Of a DNA stretch of 64,000 nt, positions 1 through 9,951 are shown in pieces. The position numbers and the translations under genes were made by a program. Numbering within the stretch: position 1 is the first letter of the stretch; each line of letters begins with the position of its first letter. The notes below the pieces were generated by a model. That model did no database searches. It saw nothing but the letters and a program-made list of their open reading frames with translations, and was not told the origin of the DNA. Source of the stretch: Bradyrhizobiaceae bacterium (lineage in GTDB: Bacteria; Pseudomonadota; Alphaproteobacteria; Rhizobiales; Xanthobacteraceae); NCBI GenBank assembly GCA_947479905.1, contig CANKBJ010000001.1, positions 1-64,000 of the forward strand. The letters are read 5' to 3'.

Positions 1-1873
1 CAAGCGCCTCGCCGATCTGATGGACGCCCCCTGGCTCGCCGTGACGGTTGAGCGCCCGGGCGGCCATCTCGACGACAGCGCGCGCGCGCGGATCGACGAG
101 GCCATGAAGCTGGCCGAGAGGCTCGGTGGTGAAACCCAGACCTTGACGGGCAGCGATTTGCCGGAGGAAGTGCTGCGCTTCGCCAAATTCGAGAACGTGA
201 CGCAGATCGTCATTGGCCGGTCGCAGAGCGGCTTCCTCAATGTTTTGCTACGCCGCTCGTTGCCGAACGAACTGGCCCGGCGCGCGCAGGACATTGCCAT
301 TCATCTGGTGACGCGGCATTCGGAAGCCGCGCCGCCGCCGCGGCGCCGTCGCGCCGGATTCGCACTCGCGCCGCTGCCTTTCCTCTATGCGACACTGGCG
401 ATCGCCGCCGCCGCGGGTGTCGGCAAACTGCTCACCGCGATGACGCCGATACCCAATTTGTCGATGCTGTTCCTCGTCGGCGTCGTGCTGATGGCGGTGA
501 ACTTCGGCATTTGGCCCGCGATCTATGCGTCCGCGCTGTCTTTTCTTGTGTACAATTTTTTCTTCATCGAGCCGGTGCACAGCTTCACGATCGCCGAGCC
601 CTACGAACTTCTGGCGCTGGTCATTTTCCTGATCGTGGCGGTCATCACCTCCGCGCTCGGCGGCCGGGTGCGGGCGCAGGCGACAGTCGCGGCAACACGC
701 ATGCGGGCGACGCGGCGGCTTTTTGAGTTTACGAGACGGCTGTCCGGCTTGGCGTCGTTCGAGGCGGTCGCCGAAGGCGCGGCCAGTGAAATCCACGCCA
801 GCCTCGGCCGGGGCGTCGTTGTTTTGCTCGACAGCGGCGGGGATCTGGTCATGACCGCGGCCTGGCCGCCTGAGGATGCGCTCGATGCCGCGCCGATGAT
901 GGCGGCGCACTGGGCATTCACGCACGGCGAACCGGCCGGCGCTGACACAGGCACCCTGCCGACCGTACCGTGGTACTTCGTGCCGCTTCGCATCGGCGAC
1001 AAGAAATTAGGGGTCATCGGTGTCGCCAGACCGGAGGGCAAAGACGCGAAAGAATCCGGTCCGCTTGATTCAGAGGCGCGCGCGCTGCTCGATGCGCTTT
1101 CCGAGCAGGCGGCAGCGGCGCTGGAACGCGCGTCACTGTCGAGAGAAATGGTGAGCGCGAAGACGGCGACCGAGACCGAGCGCGTGCGCAATACATTATT
1201 GGCGTCGATTTCGCATGATTTCCGGACGCCGCTGTCGTCGATCCTGGGCGCCGCGACCAGCCTGATCGACTATGGCGACCGGCTGGACGACGACGCCAGG
1301 AATGACATGCTGTTGCAGATCAAGCAGGAAACCGAAGGCCTCGACGAGATGGTGCGCAACCTGCTTGCCATCACCCGCATCGATTCCGGCGCGCTGGAAT
1401 TGCGCCGCGACTGGATCGACCTTAGCGACATCGTCAATCGGGTTGTCAGTATCGCCCGCCGCCGCGGCGCCGCGCAGCAGTTCGATGTTGCGCTTCCGGC
1501 CGGGCTGCCGCTGGTACGCGCCGACGCCACCCTGGTTGAACAGGCCATCGGCAATGTCATCGGCAACGCCATTGCGCACACACCGCCGCAAACCCATGTG
1601 CGGATCGATGCAACGGTCGCGCCGGAATTGGTGGCATTGCGGTTCACCGATGACGGTCCGGGAATTTCGGCGCAGGCTTTGCCGCAGGTGTTCGAGAAAT
1701 TCATCAAGGCCGATACGCTGGCCGATGGCGGGCAGGGCACCGGCTTGGGGCTGGCCATTGCCAAGGGCATCATGGAGGCGCATGGCGGTTCCATCGCGGC
1801 GGAAAGTCCGCATGTGGCCGGGCCCGGCACACGCATCGTTTTGACCTTTCCCCGCCAGGACGTTCCGGCATGA
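1..1873 (+). CDS. kdpD: Sensor histidine kinase KdpD, 3' portion (5' end outside window)
   Basis: Open from window start; USP-like segment, four-helix DUF4118-like membrane region, GAF-like region, HisKA 'SISHDFRTPLSSILG', HATPase 'GTGLGLAIAKGIMEAHGG'; followed directly by kdpE. Confidence 0.93.
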   Translation, partial: KRLADLMDAPWLAVTVERPGGHLDDSARARIDEAMKLAERLGGETQTLTGSDLPEEVLRFAKFENVTQIVIGRSQSGFLNVLLRRSLPNELARRAQDIAIHLVTRHSEAAPPPRRRRAGFALAPLPFLYATLAIAAAAGVGKLLTAMTPIPNLSMLFLVGVVLMAVNFGIWPAIYASALSFLVYNFFFIEPVHSFTIAEPYELLALVIFLIVAVITSALGGRVRAQATVAATRMRATRRLFEFTRRLSGLASFEAVAEGAASEIHASLGRGVVVLLDSGGDLVMTAAWPPEDALDAAPMMAAHWAFTHGEPAGADTGTLPTVPWYFVPLRIGDKKLGVIGVARPEGKDAKESGPLDSEARALLDALSEQAAAALERASLSREMVSAKTATETERVRNTLLASISHDFRTPLSSILGAATSLIDYGDRLDDDARNDMLLQIKQETEGLDEMVRNLLAITRIDSGALELRRDWIDLSDIVNRVVSIARRRGAAQQFDVALPAGLPLVRADATLVEQAIGNVIGNAIAHTPPQTHVRIDATVAPELVALRFTDDGPGISAQALPQVFEKFIKADTLADGGQGTGLGLAIAKGIMEAHGGSIAAESPHVAGPGTRIVLTFPRQDVPA

Positions 1874-2559
1874 GCAACAAGACACAAGTCCTGGTCGTCG
1901 ATGACGAGGCCGCCATTTTGCGCTTTCTCAAGCCCGCGCTGGAGGCGAACAATTATGAGATGACAAGCGCCGGCACGGTGGCGGAAGCGACCAAGCGCAT
2001 TGCCGCCGAGTCGCCGGATATCGTGCTGCTCGATCTCGGCCTGCCCGACGGCGACGGTAAGGACGTCATCAAGCGCACACGGGAATGGTCGGACGTGCCG
2101 ATCATCGTTCTGTCGGCGCGCGAGCGGGAGACCGAAAAGATCGAGTCCCTCGACCTCGGCGCCGACGATTACATCAACAAGCCGTTCAATGTTGGCGAAC
2201 TGCTGGCGCGCATGCGCACCGCGTTGCGCCATCGCATGCAGCGCAAGGCGGAAGTGCCGGTGCTACACGTCGGCAATCTCGAGGTCGACGCGGTGCGTCA
2301 TCGCGCCACACGCGCCGGCACGGAGTTGAAGCTGACGCCGAAGGAATTCGAACTGCTGTCGTTTCTGTCGAAGCACGCCGGTCGCGTGCTGACGCACCGG
2401 CAGATTCTCACCGCGGTCTGGGGGCCGGCGCATACCGAGGATACGCAGTATCTGCGCGTCTATGTCGGGCAGCTGCGGCAGAAAATGGAAGAACACGCCG
2501 ACGACCCGCGCATTATTCTGACCGAGCCGGGGATCGGCTATCGGATCGCCGAAAGCTGA
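1870..2559 (+). CDS. kdpE: Response regulator KdpE (OmpR/PhoB-type winged helix)
   Basis: Receiver domain 'VLVVDDEAAILRFL', 'DIVLLDLGLPDGDG', C-terminal winged helix; ATGA overlap with kdpD. Confidence 0.93.
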   Translation: MSNKTQVLVVDDEAAILRFLKPALEANNYEMTSAGTVAEATKRIAAESPDIVLLDLGLPDGDGKDVIKRTREWSDVPIIVLSARERETEKIESLDLGADDYINKPFNVGELLARMRTALRHRMQRKAEVPVLHVGNLEVDAVRHRATRAGTELKLTPKEFELLSFLSKHAGRVLTHRQILTAVWGPAHTEDTQYLRVYVGQLRQKMEEHADDPRIILTEPGIGYRIAES

Positions 2560-2629
2560 CGCCTGATTCGGCGGCTTGAATTGCAGTTGACGAACCAAGT
2601 CCTGCCGGCGCGGATTGACCGGCAAATGC

Positions 2630-2641
2630 TTAACATGTTAA
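2630..2641. promoter_or_regulatory. Perfect 12-bp palindrome TTAACATGTTAA, candidate operator for the MarR/HpaR-like regulator
   Basis: Sequence read directly; lies ~84 bp upstream of the ATG at 2725 that opens the SnoaL-hpaRED gene run. Confidence 0.5.
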
Positions 2642-2724
2642 ATAATCGTTCGAAGCATTGCTGTCGCTGCGCCAGGAAGAGCGGCTCGCTGCAAAATAAC
2701 ATCCGGCAGGATTTCAAGGAGAAG

Positions 2725-3351
2725 ATGATGCAAGACGAAAGGCTCAAGCGACTGCTCGATCGGACCGAGATATTCGATCTCGTCAGGCTTGAGAGGCATT
2801 ATCGCGATGTGAAGAATTGGGATGGCTTGTTGGGTAGTTTTCTGCCCGGCGCGATCGTTCGCACAACCTGGTTTGAGGGTACGGCAGCCGAGTTCGTTGA
2901 GGCGTCGCGCAAAAAAATGAGCCGGACCGGCGCGATCATCAGCTCGCCGAAGCACTGGATCATGCCGACCGTTCTTCAGATCAACGGCGATCGGGCGCTG
3001 ATCGAAAGTCAGGCCACGATTTTCGACCGCTTGACGTTCGATAATGTGGAGTTCGACTCCTTTCAGTATTGCCGATTTGTCTCGCGCGTGCAGCGCACGG
3101 AGGCGGGCTGGCGGCTAGCCTCGTTCGAAGGAATCTATCAGCGCGATCACATCAGGGCGGTGAATCCGGCGGAAACGCTGCCGGTCGATTGGGACCTCGT
3201 CAAAACTTTGCGGCCGTCTTACAAATTTTTGGCTTATACGCAGTTGCGGCGCGGCTATGCGGTTAATCCCGAGTTGCTCGGTGAAGACCGTCCCGATTTG
3301 CTTGAAACCTTTTATGCCGGCGAGAAACGTTGGCTCGAAGCGGGGACGTAG
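2725..3351 (+). CDS. SnoaL-like / nuclear transport factor 2 fold protein
   Basis: ORF 'MMQDERLKRLLDRTEIFDLVRLERHYRDVKNWDGLLGSF...' typical of SnoaL-like hydroxylase-associated proteins; start chosen at 2725. Confidence 0.65.
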   Translation: MMQDERLKRLLDRTEIFDLVRLERHYRDVKNWDGLLGSFLPGAIVRTTWFEGTAAEFVEASRKKMSRTGAIISSPKHWIMPTVLQINGDRALIESQATIFDRLTFDNVEFDSFQYCRFVSRVQRTEAGWRLASFEGIYQRDHIRAVNPAETLPVDWDLVKTLRPSYKFLAYTQLRRGYAVNPELLGEDRPDLLETFYAGEKRWLEAGT

Positions 3352-3908
3352 CAAGCGTGCGAAATGGTTCACGATCGGATAGCGGCTCACCACAGCCGAA
3401 ATCCACGTCAAAACAATTGCGTAGTTTTGACCGGTCTTTGCCGATGGCCTTGCTGCGGGCGCGCGAGGCCGTCATGCGGGAATTCAGGGCGGCTCTGCGG
3501 CGGCACGGCATGACCGAACAGCAATGGCGGGTGCTGCGGGCGCTGACCGCCAAGGACGAAATTGAAATTCTGGCGCTGGCGGACGTCACGTTTCTATTGC
3601 CGCCTTCGCTCTCCCGCATCCTGCGCGACCTTGAAGAGCGCAATCTGATCCTGCGCCGCGCCATTCCTGAAGATTTGCGGAGAGGTCTGGTGTCGGTATC
3701 GCCGCGCGGCATGGCGATGATTAAGACGGTCGGGGTGCAATCCGAAGCAATCTATAGCGAGATAACCCGGCGCTTTGGCGCCGAAAAACTGCGTGCGCTG
3801 CACGAGCTTCTGGAATTGCTCGAACATTCGTTGGCGGAACCAGCGCCCGCGGCTTCCCCGAAGAAACACGCTACCCATGCGCAAACGCGCGCGCTTGAGC
3901 GGAAATAG
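3330..3908 (+). CDS. hpaR: MarR-family regulator, HpaR-like (homoprotocatechuate degradation)
   Basis: 'SLPMALLRAREAVMREFRAALRRHGMTEQQWRVLRAL' is characteristic of HpaR; adjacent to hpaE/hpaD-like genes; exact start uncertain. Confidence 0.8.
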   Translation: MARSGDVASVRNGSRSDSGSPQPKSTSKQLRSFDRSLPMALLRAREAVMREFRAALRRHGMTEQQWRVLRALTAKDEIEILALADVTFLLPPSLSRILRDLEERNLILRRAIPEDLRRGLVSVSPRGMAMIKTVGVQSEAIYSEITRRFGAEKLRALHELLELLEHSLAEPAPAASPKKHATHAQTRALERK

Positions 3909-3913
3909 CGATC

Positions 3914-5431
3914 ATGAGCAGTTTTCAGGACAATCAACGAAAAGCCGCGACGTACCTGGAGCGCTTCGCGCGCGAGGGCGTCAAGAATCAGATCGCCGGA
4001 GAGGCGGTCGACGCGGCTTCTGGCGAGACGTTTGAAACCATGTCGCCCATCGATCTCAAGCCGCTCGCCAAAGTCGCGCGCGGCAAGGCCGAGGATATTG
4101 ATCGCGCCGCCAAAGCGGCCAAGGCGGCGTTTCCGGCCTGGGCGGCGATGAACGGCGACAAGCGCAAGGCGTTGTTGCATAAGGTTGCCGATGCGATTGT
4201 CGCGCGCGCGGAGGAAATCGCGCTGGTCGAATGCATGGATACCGGCCAGGCCTATCGCTTCATGTCGAAGGCGGCGCTGCGCGGCGCCGAAAATTTTCGC
4301 TTCTTTGCTGACCTGGCGCCGCAGGCACGCGACGGCCGGGCGCTGCGGGCGCCCGATCAATTGAATATCACGACGCGGACGCCGATCGGGCCCGTCGGCA
4401 TCATTACGCCGTGGAATACGCCTTTCATGCTCTCGACGTGGAAAATAGCGCCGGCGCTAGCCGCGGGATGCACGGTGGTCCACAAGCCGGCTGAACTGTC
4501 GCCGCTGACCGCCCGGTTACTGGTGGAAATCGCCCAGGAAGCCGGCCTGCCGAAGGGTGTGTGGAATCTGGTCAATGGTCTCGGCGAAGAGGCCGGCAAG
4601 GCATTGACCGAGCACCCGGCGATCAAGGCGATTGGCTTTGTCGGCGAAAGTGGCACCGGTTCGCTGATCATGGCGCAGGGCGCCAGGACATTGAAGCGAT
4701 TGCATTTCGAACTCGGCGGCAAGAACCCGGTTGTCGTCTTTGCCGACGCGGATCTGGAGCGCGCCGCCGACGCCGCCGTCTTCATGATATATTCGCTGAA
4801 TGGCGAGCGCTGCACGTCATCGTCGCGGCTTTTGGTCGAAGACAGCATCTACGACGCTTTCACCAAGAAAGTCGCAGAGAAGGCCGCGCGCATCAAAATC
4901 GGCCATCCGCTCGACCCCGACACCGTCATTGGTCCGTTGATTCATCCGGTCCATGAAAAAAAGGTGCTGTCTTATTTCGACATTGCCCGCGCCGAGGGAG
5001 CGACGATCGCGACCGGCGGCAAAAAGGCCGACAGCGCAGGAGGCGGCTGCTATGTCGAGCCGACATTGTTTACGGACGCCAACCAGTCGATGCGCATAGC
5101 GCGCGAGGAAATCTTCGGCCCAGTGCTGACCGCCATTCCGTTCAAGGACGAAGCCGAGGCATTGCAGATCGCCAATGACGTCGAATACGGACTGACCGCA
5201 TATATCTGGACGTCCGACGTGACCAGGGCCTTGCGTTTCACGGAGAATGTGGAAGCCGGCATGATCTGGGTGAATTCGGAGAATATTCGGCATCTGCCGG
5301 CGCCGTTTGGCGGCGTCAAGAATTCCGGCGTCGGCCGTGACGGTGGCGACTGGTCCTTCGACTTCTACATGGAAACAAAAAATATCGCGATTGCGACAGC
5401 GCCGCACAATATCCCGAAATTAGGCGGTTAA
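3914..5431 (+). CDS. hpaE: 5-carboxymethyl-2-hydroxymuconate semialdehyde dehydrogenase (aldehyde dehydrogenase family)
   Basis: ALDH family: 'FELGGKNPVVVFADADLERA', 'NGERCTSSSRLLVE'; followed by the extradiol dioxygenase gene. Confidence 0.8.
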   Translation: MSSFQDNQRKAATYLERFAREGVKNQIAGEAVDAASGETFETMSPIDLKPLAKVARGKAEDIDRAAKAAKAAFPAWAAMNGDKRKALLHKVADAIVARAEEIALVECMDTGQAYRFMSKAALRGAENFRFFADLAPQARDGRALRAPDQLNITTRTPIGPVGIITPWNTPFMLSTWKIAPALAAGCTVVHKPAELSPLTARLLVEIAQEAGLPKGVWNLVNGLGEEAGKALTEHPAIKAIGFVGESGTGSLIMAQGARTLKRLHFELGGKNPVVVFADADLERAADAAVFMIYSLNGERCTSSSRLLVEDSIYDAFTKKVAEKAARIKIGHPLDPDTVIGPLIHPVHEKKVLSYFDIARAEGATIATGGKKADSAGGGCYVEPTLFTDANQSMRIAREEIFGPVLTAIPFKDEAEALQIANDVEYGLTAYIWTSDVTRALRFTENVEAGMIWVNSENIRHLPAPFGGVKNSGVGRDGGDWSFDFYMETKNIAIATAPHNIPKLGG

Positions 5432-5461
5432 AGCCAAGCTTCCTCATCGGAGACAGCAGCC

Positions 5462-6442
5462 ATGCCCGTTCCCGCGCCCAATCTCTACCCGCCTTTTAAT
5501 ATCGTCCGCCTGAGTCACGTCGAACTGATGGTGACCAATCTCGGCAAGAGCCGCGCCTTTTATGTCGACACGCTCGGCTTGCAGGTCACCCACGAGGATA
5601 AGGACGAAATCCACTTGCGAGCGCTCGAAGAGCGCGGCCACCACTGCATCATTCTGCGTCAAGGCAAGGAGGCACGGGCGGGTCACCTCGGCTTCAAGCT
5701 TTTCAGCGAAGACGATCTCGATAGAGCTGAACGGTTCTTTCGTGAAAGGAATTTGCCGGTCGAGTGGGTTGAACGGCCGTTCCAGTCGCGCACCTTGCGG
5801 ACCTGCGACGTGCAAGGCGTGCCGCTAGAATTCTACGCCCATATGGATCGGTTGCCGCCGATCCATCAGAAATATGCGCTGTACAAGGGCGTCAAGCCGT
5901 TACGCATCGATCACTTCAATTGCTTCTCGCCGGATGTCGACGAAGCCGTTGCCTTCTACAACGAGATCGGTTTCCGCGTCACCGAATACACGGAAGACGA
6001 GGTTTCCCATCGCCTTTGGGCGGCCTGGACGCATCGCAAGGGCGGCGTACACGACATTGCCTTTACCAATGGGCGCGGTCCGCGCTTGCATCACGTCGCT
6101 TTCTGGGTGCCGCATCCGATTGCCATCATCGACCTGCTCGATCTGATGGCGACGACCGGCTACCTTCAGAACATCGAACGCGGGCCGGGCCGGCACGGCA
6201 TCTCCAACGCCTTCTTTCTTTACCTGCGCGATCCCGATGGTCATCGCATTGAAATCTATTGCTCGGATTACCAGACCGTCGATCCGGATCTTGAGCCGAT
6301 CAAATGGGATCTCAAGGACCCGCAGCGCCAGACCTTGTGGGGCGCGCCGGCGCCGAAGTCGTGGTTCGAGGAAGGCAGCCTGTTCCGGGGGATTGACGTT
6401 AAGGAGCCGGTGCTCGCCGGCCAGCCGATTGTCGCGCCATGA
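5462..6442 (+). CDS. hpaD: Extradiol dioxygenase, 3,4-dihydroxyphenylacetate 2,3-dioxygenase-like (VOC fold)
   Basis: Two VOC modules; 'RLSHVELMVTNLGKSRAFYVDTLGL', 'LHHVAFWV', 'DPDGHRIEIYCSDYQTVDPD'. Confidence 0.82.
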   Translation: MPVPAPNLYPPFNIVRLSHVELMVTNLGKSRAFYVDTLGLQVTHEDKDEIHLRALEERGHHCIILRQGKEARAGHLGFKLFSEDDLDRAERFFRERNLPVEWVERPFQSRTLRTCDVQGVPLEFYAHMDRLPPIHQKYALYKGVKPLRIDHFNCFSPDVDEAVAFYNEIGFRVTEYTEDEVSHRLWAAWTHRKGGVHDIAFTNGRGPRLHHVAFWVPHPIAIIDLLDLMATTGYLQNIERGPGRHGISNAFFLYLRDPDGHRIEIYCSDYQTVDPDLEPIKWDLKDPQRQTLWGAPAPKSWFEEGSLFRGIDVKEPVLAGQPIVAP

Positions 6443-6621
6443 GCGAACATGAGTGATCATGCAAGAAACGACGCGCTTGAAGAAAAGCGAACAGCGGGTC
6501 GCGCACATATGGTTCGCTGCCAAGCCGATCGGTGTCGGCCTGCCGGAATATCGGGAAGCAGGCTAGCTCGCGTCGTTCGGTTGCTCTATAATCCATATTC
6601 CGCAGCGTATTGGAGGGTGTC

Positions 6622-7179
6622 ATGCGAATATTGGCGGCGATCGGCGCACTTTCGATTATCGCAGCTGTCAGCGCGGCGGTGATCTTTTTTGGCGGCTTCT
6701 ACAGCGTCGCCGGTACGGCGGAGGAGCCGGCCATCGTGAAATGGGCGCTGATCCAGGTTCGCACTGCATCGATCGAACGCCACGCCAAGGATGCTCCACC
6801 GGCCGGCCTTGCCGAACCGGCGAGCGTCCAAGCTGGCGCACGCAAGTTTTTAGAACATGGCTGCGCGACCTGCCATGGCGGGCCGGGTGTCGCCTGGATG
6901 AAGTTTTCGGAAGGCTTGCATCCCGATCCACCCGATCTCAAATACGTCGTAAATGATCGCACGCTGGCGCAGCTGTTCTGGGTCATCAAGAACGGCATCA
7001 ACATGACCGGCATGCCGAGTTTCGCGCTAGCCGGCGCCAAGGACGAAGAGCTCTGGCAGATCGCTGGCTTCCTGAAGAAACTGCCGACTGTGTCTGAGGC
7101 GGATTTTAAGACCTGGACCGCCCCGGTACCGGCGGCGCCCGCCGCTGCTCCGGCGGCCCAGCCGGAGTCAAAGCCGTAA
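6622..7179 (+). CDS. Membrane-anchored c-type cytochrome
   Basis: N-terminal hydrophobic segment, single CATCHGG haem motif, distal 'NMTGMPSF' Met; Ala/Pro-rich tail. Confidence 0.8.
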   Translation: MRILAAIGALSIIAAVSAAVIFFGGFYSVAGTAEEPAIVKWALIQVRTASIERHAKDAPPAGLAEPASVQAGARKFLEHGCATCHGGPGVAWMKFSEGLHPDPPDLKYVVNDRTLAQLFWVIKNGINMTGMPSFALAGAKDEELWQIAGFLKKLPTVSEADFKTWTAPVPAAPAAAPAAQPESKP

Positions 7180-7183
7180 CAGG

Positions 7184-8635
7184 CTAGCGGTGCAGGCAGG
7201 CATATATCCTGACAAGACGCCGGGCTTCTTGCGGAATGGCGGTGCTGGCAATTTCGCTCGCTCTTGCGGTGGCGCAGGAAAGCCAAAAATAGCCCGCGCC
7301 CGGATCGACCACGAGACGACCCGGTTTGAGTCCGGGGGCGACCAGCACCGACAAATACGGCGTCGTGGAATTCCATGCGAGCCGGTTTAGGCCTGAGCCG
7401 ATCCGCCGCGACGAGACGAATTGCGGATCGCCGAGGAGCGGGTTGGCCTCCGCGCCGGTTGCCAGCGCGCGCACCGCCGATCTGTAGTCCGTCCACGCCC
7501 GGACAAATTTGGATGTCTCGACGACGTGGACGAGTAGTATCAGGAGGACCGCGCCAGAGATCATGCGCGCATTCGAATTCCTTTCAAGTACGGCTTTGAC
7601 GGGCGCCAGGAAGGGAAAGGGAGATTTCCGCAGCGCCTCGCCCGGCATTGCAGACACCACCGCTAGAACACCCAGCACGGGCGTTGCGATCAGCAGGACC
7701 GTGCGCAAATTGTATCTCGCTTCGGCGAGGAGAGATCTGTCGAACGCGATCCAATAAACGGCGAGGGCCGCGACGCTGACAATGACGGCATAAGTATAAG
7801 TTTTTGCCGGATCGATCCGCCGAAATACGACAACCGCGGCACCAAAGCTCAAAAGCGCCGCGAGCAGGACAAGGAAGGCAGGCTCGCCGAGGTTCCTGAT
7901 GTCGACAAATCTGAACGCGGCCGCGGCCAGAACGCCGGCAATATAATCGTCGGGCCGCACGGTCAGCTTGACGACGAGCCAGATCGTCATCGCGACGAGA
8001 AATGCGGCGGTCGTCCTTATAAAAAGCGGGTGGCGCCAGCCGCGGAGAAATAGCGCGAAAAGGATCGCCCCTGAAAAAACAATGGCGCCCTCGTGTGTGA
8101 ACACGAGCGCCAGCAGCCCGGCAAATACGGCGACCGCGCCACGCGGCCGGTGCGGGGTGCATAGACAGATTGCGAGTACTGGCCAGAACAGCGTATGTGC
8201 CATCCACATTTCCGTCGGCGCGCCGAACACCAGCGGCAGAAGGCAAGCGGTCGAAAGACAGGCATAGCCGAATATGGCGCGGCCGCTCGTGCGATCGGCC
8301 GCCAACGTAACAAGCAGGCCGAGCAAGGGCGCGGAGAAAAACAGCAATCCATAGACGAAGATGCCGGCGCGGGCGCTTCCGGTCAGGGCAACTGTCGTCT
8401 CGGCCGGAATATACGCATAGACGTAAGTGAACAGGCGGCCCGGAATATTGTGCCAGTGAAACGGCCACGAATCCTGCGCCGCTATGGCGTAAGTGAAGAG
8501 CGATCCGTCGCCGAACATCTGTAGATCCGACGAGAGTCCGACCGCGATAAAAAGGATGGAAGTAGCGATCCCGATGTTTACGCAAAGTATGTACAGGCCG
8601 CGCCGTGCCGGACATATCTTGTCGGCGGCACTCAT
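7184..8635 (-). CDS. Polytopic membrane protein of unknown function
   Basis: Multiple hydrophobic segments; start taken at MSAADKICPARRG overlapping the end of the upstream gene; same strand as FkbM/OpgH-like genes. Confidence 0.6.
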   Translation of the reverse strand: MSAADKICPARRGLYILCVNIGIATSILFIAVGLSSDLQMFGDGSLFTYAIAAQDSWPFHWHNIPGRLFTYVYAYIPAETTVALTGSARAGIFVYGLLFFSAPLLGLLVTLAADRTSGRAIFGYACLSTACLLPLVFGAPTEMWMAHTLFWPVLAICLCTPHRPRGAVAVFAGLLALVFTHEGAIVFSGAILFALFLRGWRHPLFIRTTAAFLVAMTIWLVVKLTVRPDDYIAGVLAAAAFRFVDIRNLGEPAFLVLLAALLSFGAAVVVFRRIDPAKTYTYAVIVSVAALAVYWIAFDRSLLAEARYNLRTVLLIATPVLGVLAVVSAMPGEALRKSPFPFLAPVKAVLERNSNARMISGAVLLILLVHVVETSKFVRAWTDYRSAVRALATGAEANPLLGDPQFVSSRRIGSGLNRLAWNSTTPYLSVLVAPGLKPGRLVVDPGAGYFWLSCATARASEIASTAIPQEARRLVRIYACLHR

Positions 8636-9951
8636 GTCGCCGTCCGCCGCTCGGCTGCGATGGTGACCGCGCCGGCAAGGCCGGCGAGGACCGCCCAATA
8701 GGCATAGCGAAAATCCGTGGCGACGCCGACAGAGAAGAACGTCAGCAAATACACGACGGCCGATCCGCAGATGCCGAGCGCAAAGGCGCCCGACGGCGTG
8801 TTGCGCCTGCGCCAGGAGAACAGACACACGGCCACATCCAGCAGAAGCCACGGACCGGGACGGAACAGGAGCGTGGGCTTGAGGACATCGTGCACCGACT
8901 TGAGCGCCATCAGGCGTGGATTATCCGCGAAAATTATCTTCGAGGCGTCGTCGAGGTTGCGCGTCCACATCGTCATGTTTTCGCCGCCGAATAGAAAAGT
9001 CCACATGAACACGGCGCGATGCGTCAAATAGGCGCCGGGGTGATCGGCAATTGCGTGTGCCCAAGATTCGGTCAGAATCGGCGAAGCAAAAAATTTGTCT
9101 CGCTTTTCGAGGTGCTCCATCACGAACAGGCATGGCTGCTGGGTCCAATAGATGTCCCATGCGAGCGGCTTGTAGCAGCCATTCGTGATGAGACGACTTT
9201 CGTCCGCGGTCCAGGCGCCGGGGAACACGTTTTGTTTGGAAAAATGCGAGATGCCGCCGAGATCGAAAACCATGATTGAATGCAGCGGCTGCTGCCGCGT
9301 TGCGCCCAGCACGTCATAATAGACGACCTGCACGAGACCAAAGAGGCCAAGAGCCGCGGGCACGTAAAGGAGCGCGGCACGCTTCCAGGCAAAGCATGCA
9401 GGCCATAGTATATAGGCCGCAAGGATCGGCGCTGCGGTGAGCGCATTCGGCCGCAGCATCACGCCGAATGCGAGCAAGCCAAAGGCAACGAGCTGCGCCG
9501 GCGCACGCACCCTCTGCCGGCAACCGGCAACGGCATAGACAAGGCCGGCCGCCAACAGCCACACCACGCCGAATAGAATGTCACGCCAGATAATGCCGAC
9601 AAGAATGAAAACGGGTGGCGACATGGCGAGCACCGGCATCAGGGCGGCAAGCCAAAAAGACCTTTGCGCAATCTTCAGAGCGATGACCGCGAAAGCCGAC
9701 CAATAGAGCGTCACGGTCAGAATCAACAGGCTTCCTGTCCCGGGCGCGATCGGATCGACCAATGACCACACCACAATCATCACCGGCGACTGCCAGTCGC
9801 CGAAAAAGCCCTTGGCCATATCTTTGTAGATATAGAGCGCGTCAAAAGTCATGACGCCGGGATAGAAGACATAAAGCGTCAGCGCGAAGCCCGCGGCGGT
9901 CATTGCGGCAATCGCCAGTATTGACCGGTTGGCTTCAGCCCAGGCGCGCAT
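8632..9951 (-). CDS. Polytopic membrane protein of unknown function, possibly GT-C-like
   Basis: Start MRAWAEANRS; 'YPGVMTFDALYIYKDMAKG...DWQSPVMIVVW' early loop; overlaps neighbouring genes at both ends. Confidence 0.6.
   Translation of the reverse strand: MRAWAEANRSILAIAAMTAAGFALTLYVFYPGVMTFDALYIYKDMAKGFFGDWQSPVMIVVWSLVDPIAPGTGSLLILTVTLYWSAFAVIALKIAQRSFWLAALMPVLAMSPPVFILVGIIWRDILFGVVWLLAAGLVYAVAGCRQRVRAPAQLVAFGLLAFGVMLRPNALTAAPILAAYILWPACFAWKRAALLYVPAALGLFGLVQVVYYDVLGATRQQPLHSIMVFDLGGISHFSKQNVFPGAWTADESRLITNGCYKPLAWDIYWTQQPCLFVMEHLEKRDKFFASPILTESWAHAIADHPGAYLTHRAVFMWTFLFGGENMTMWTRNLDDASKIIFADNPRLMALKSVHDVLKPTLLFRPGPWLLLDVAVCLFSWRRRNTPSGAFALGICGSAVVYLLTFFSVGVATDFRYAYWAVLAGLAGAVTIAAERRTAT

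Noticed and set aside
1196-2232. Minus-strand ORFs over kdpD/kdpE
   Set aside because: Antisense shadow frames; kdpDE carry clear motifs on the plus strand.
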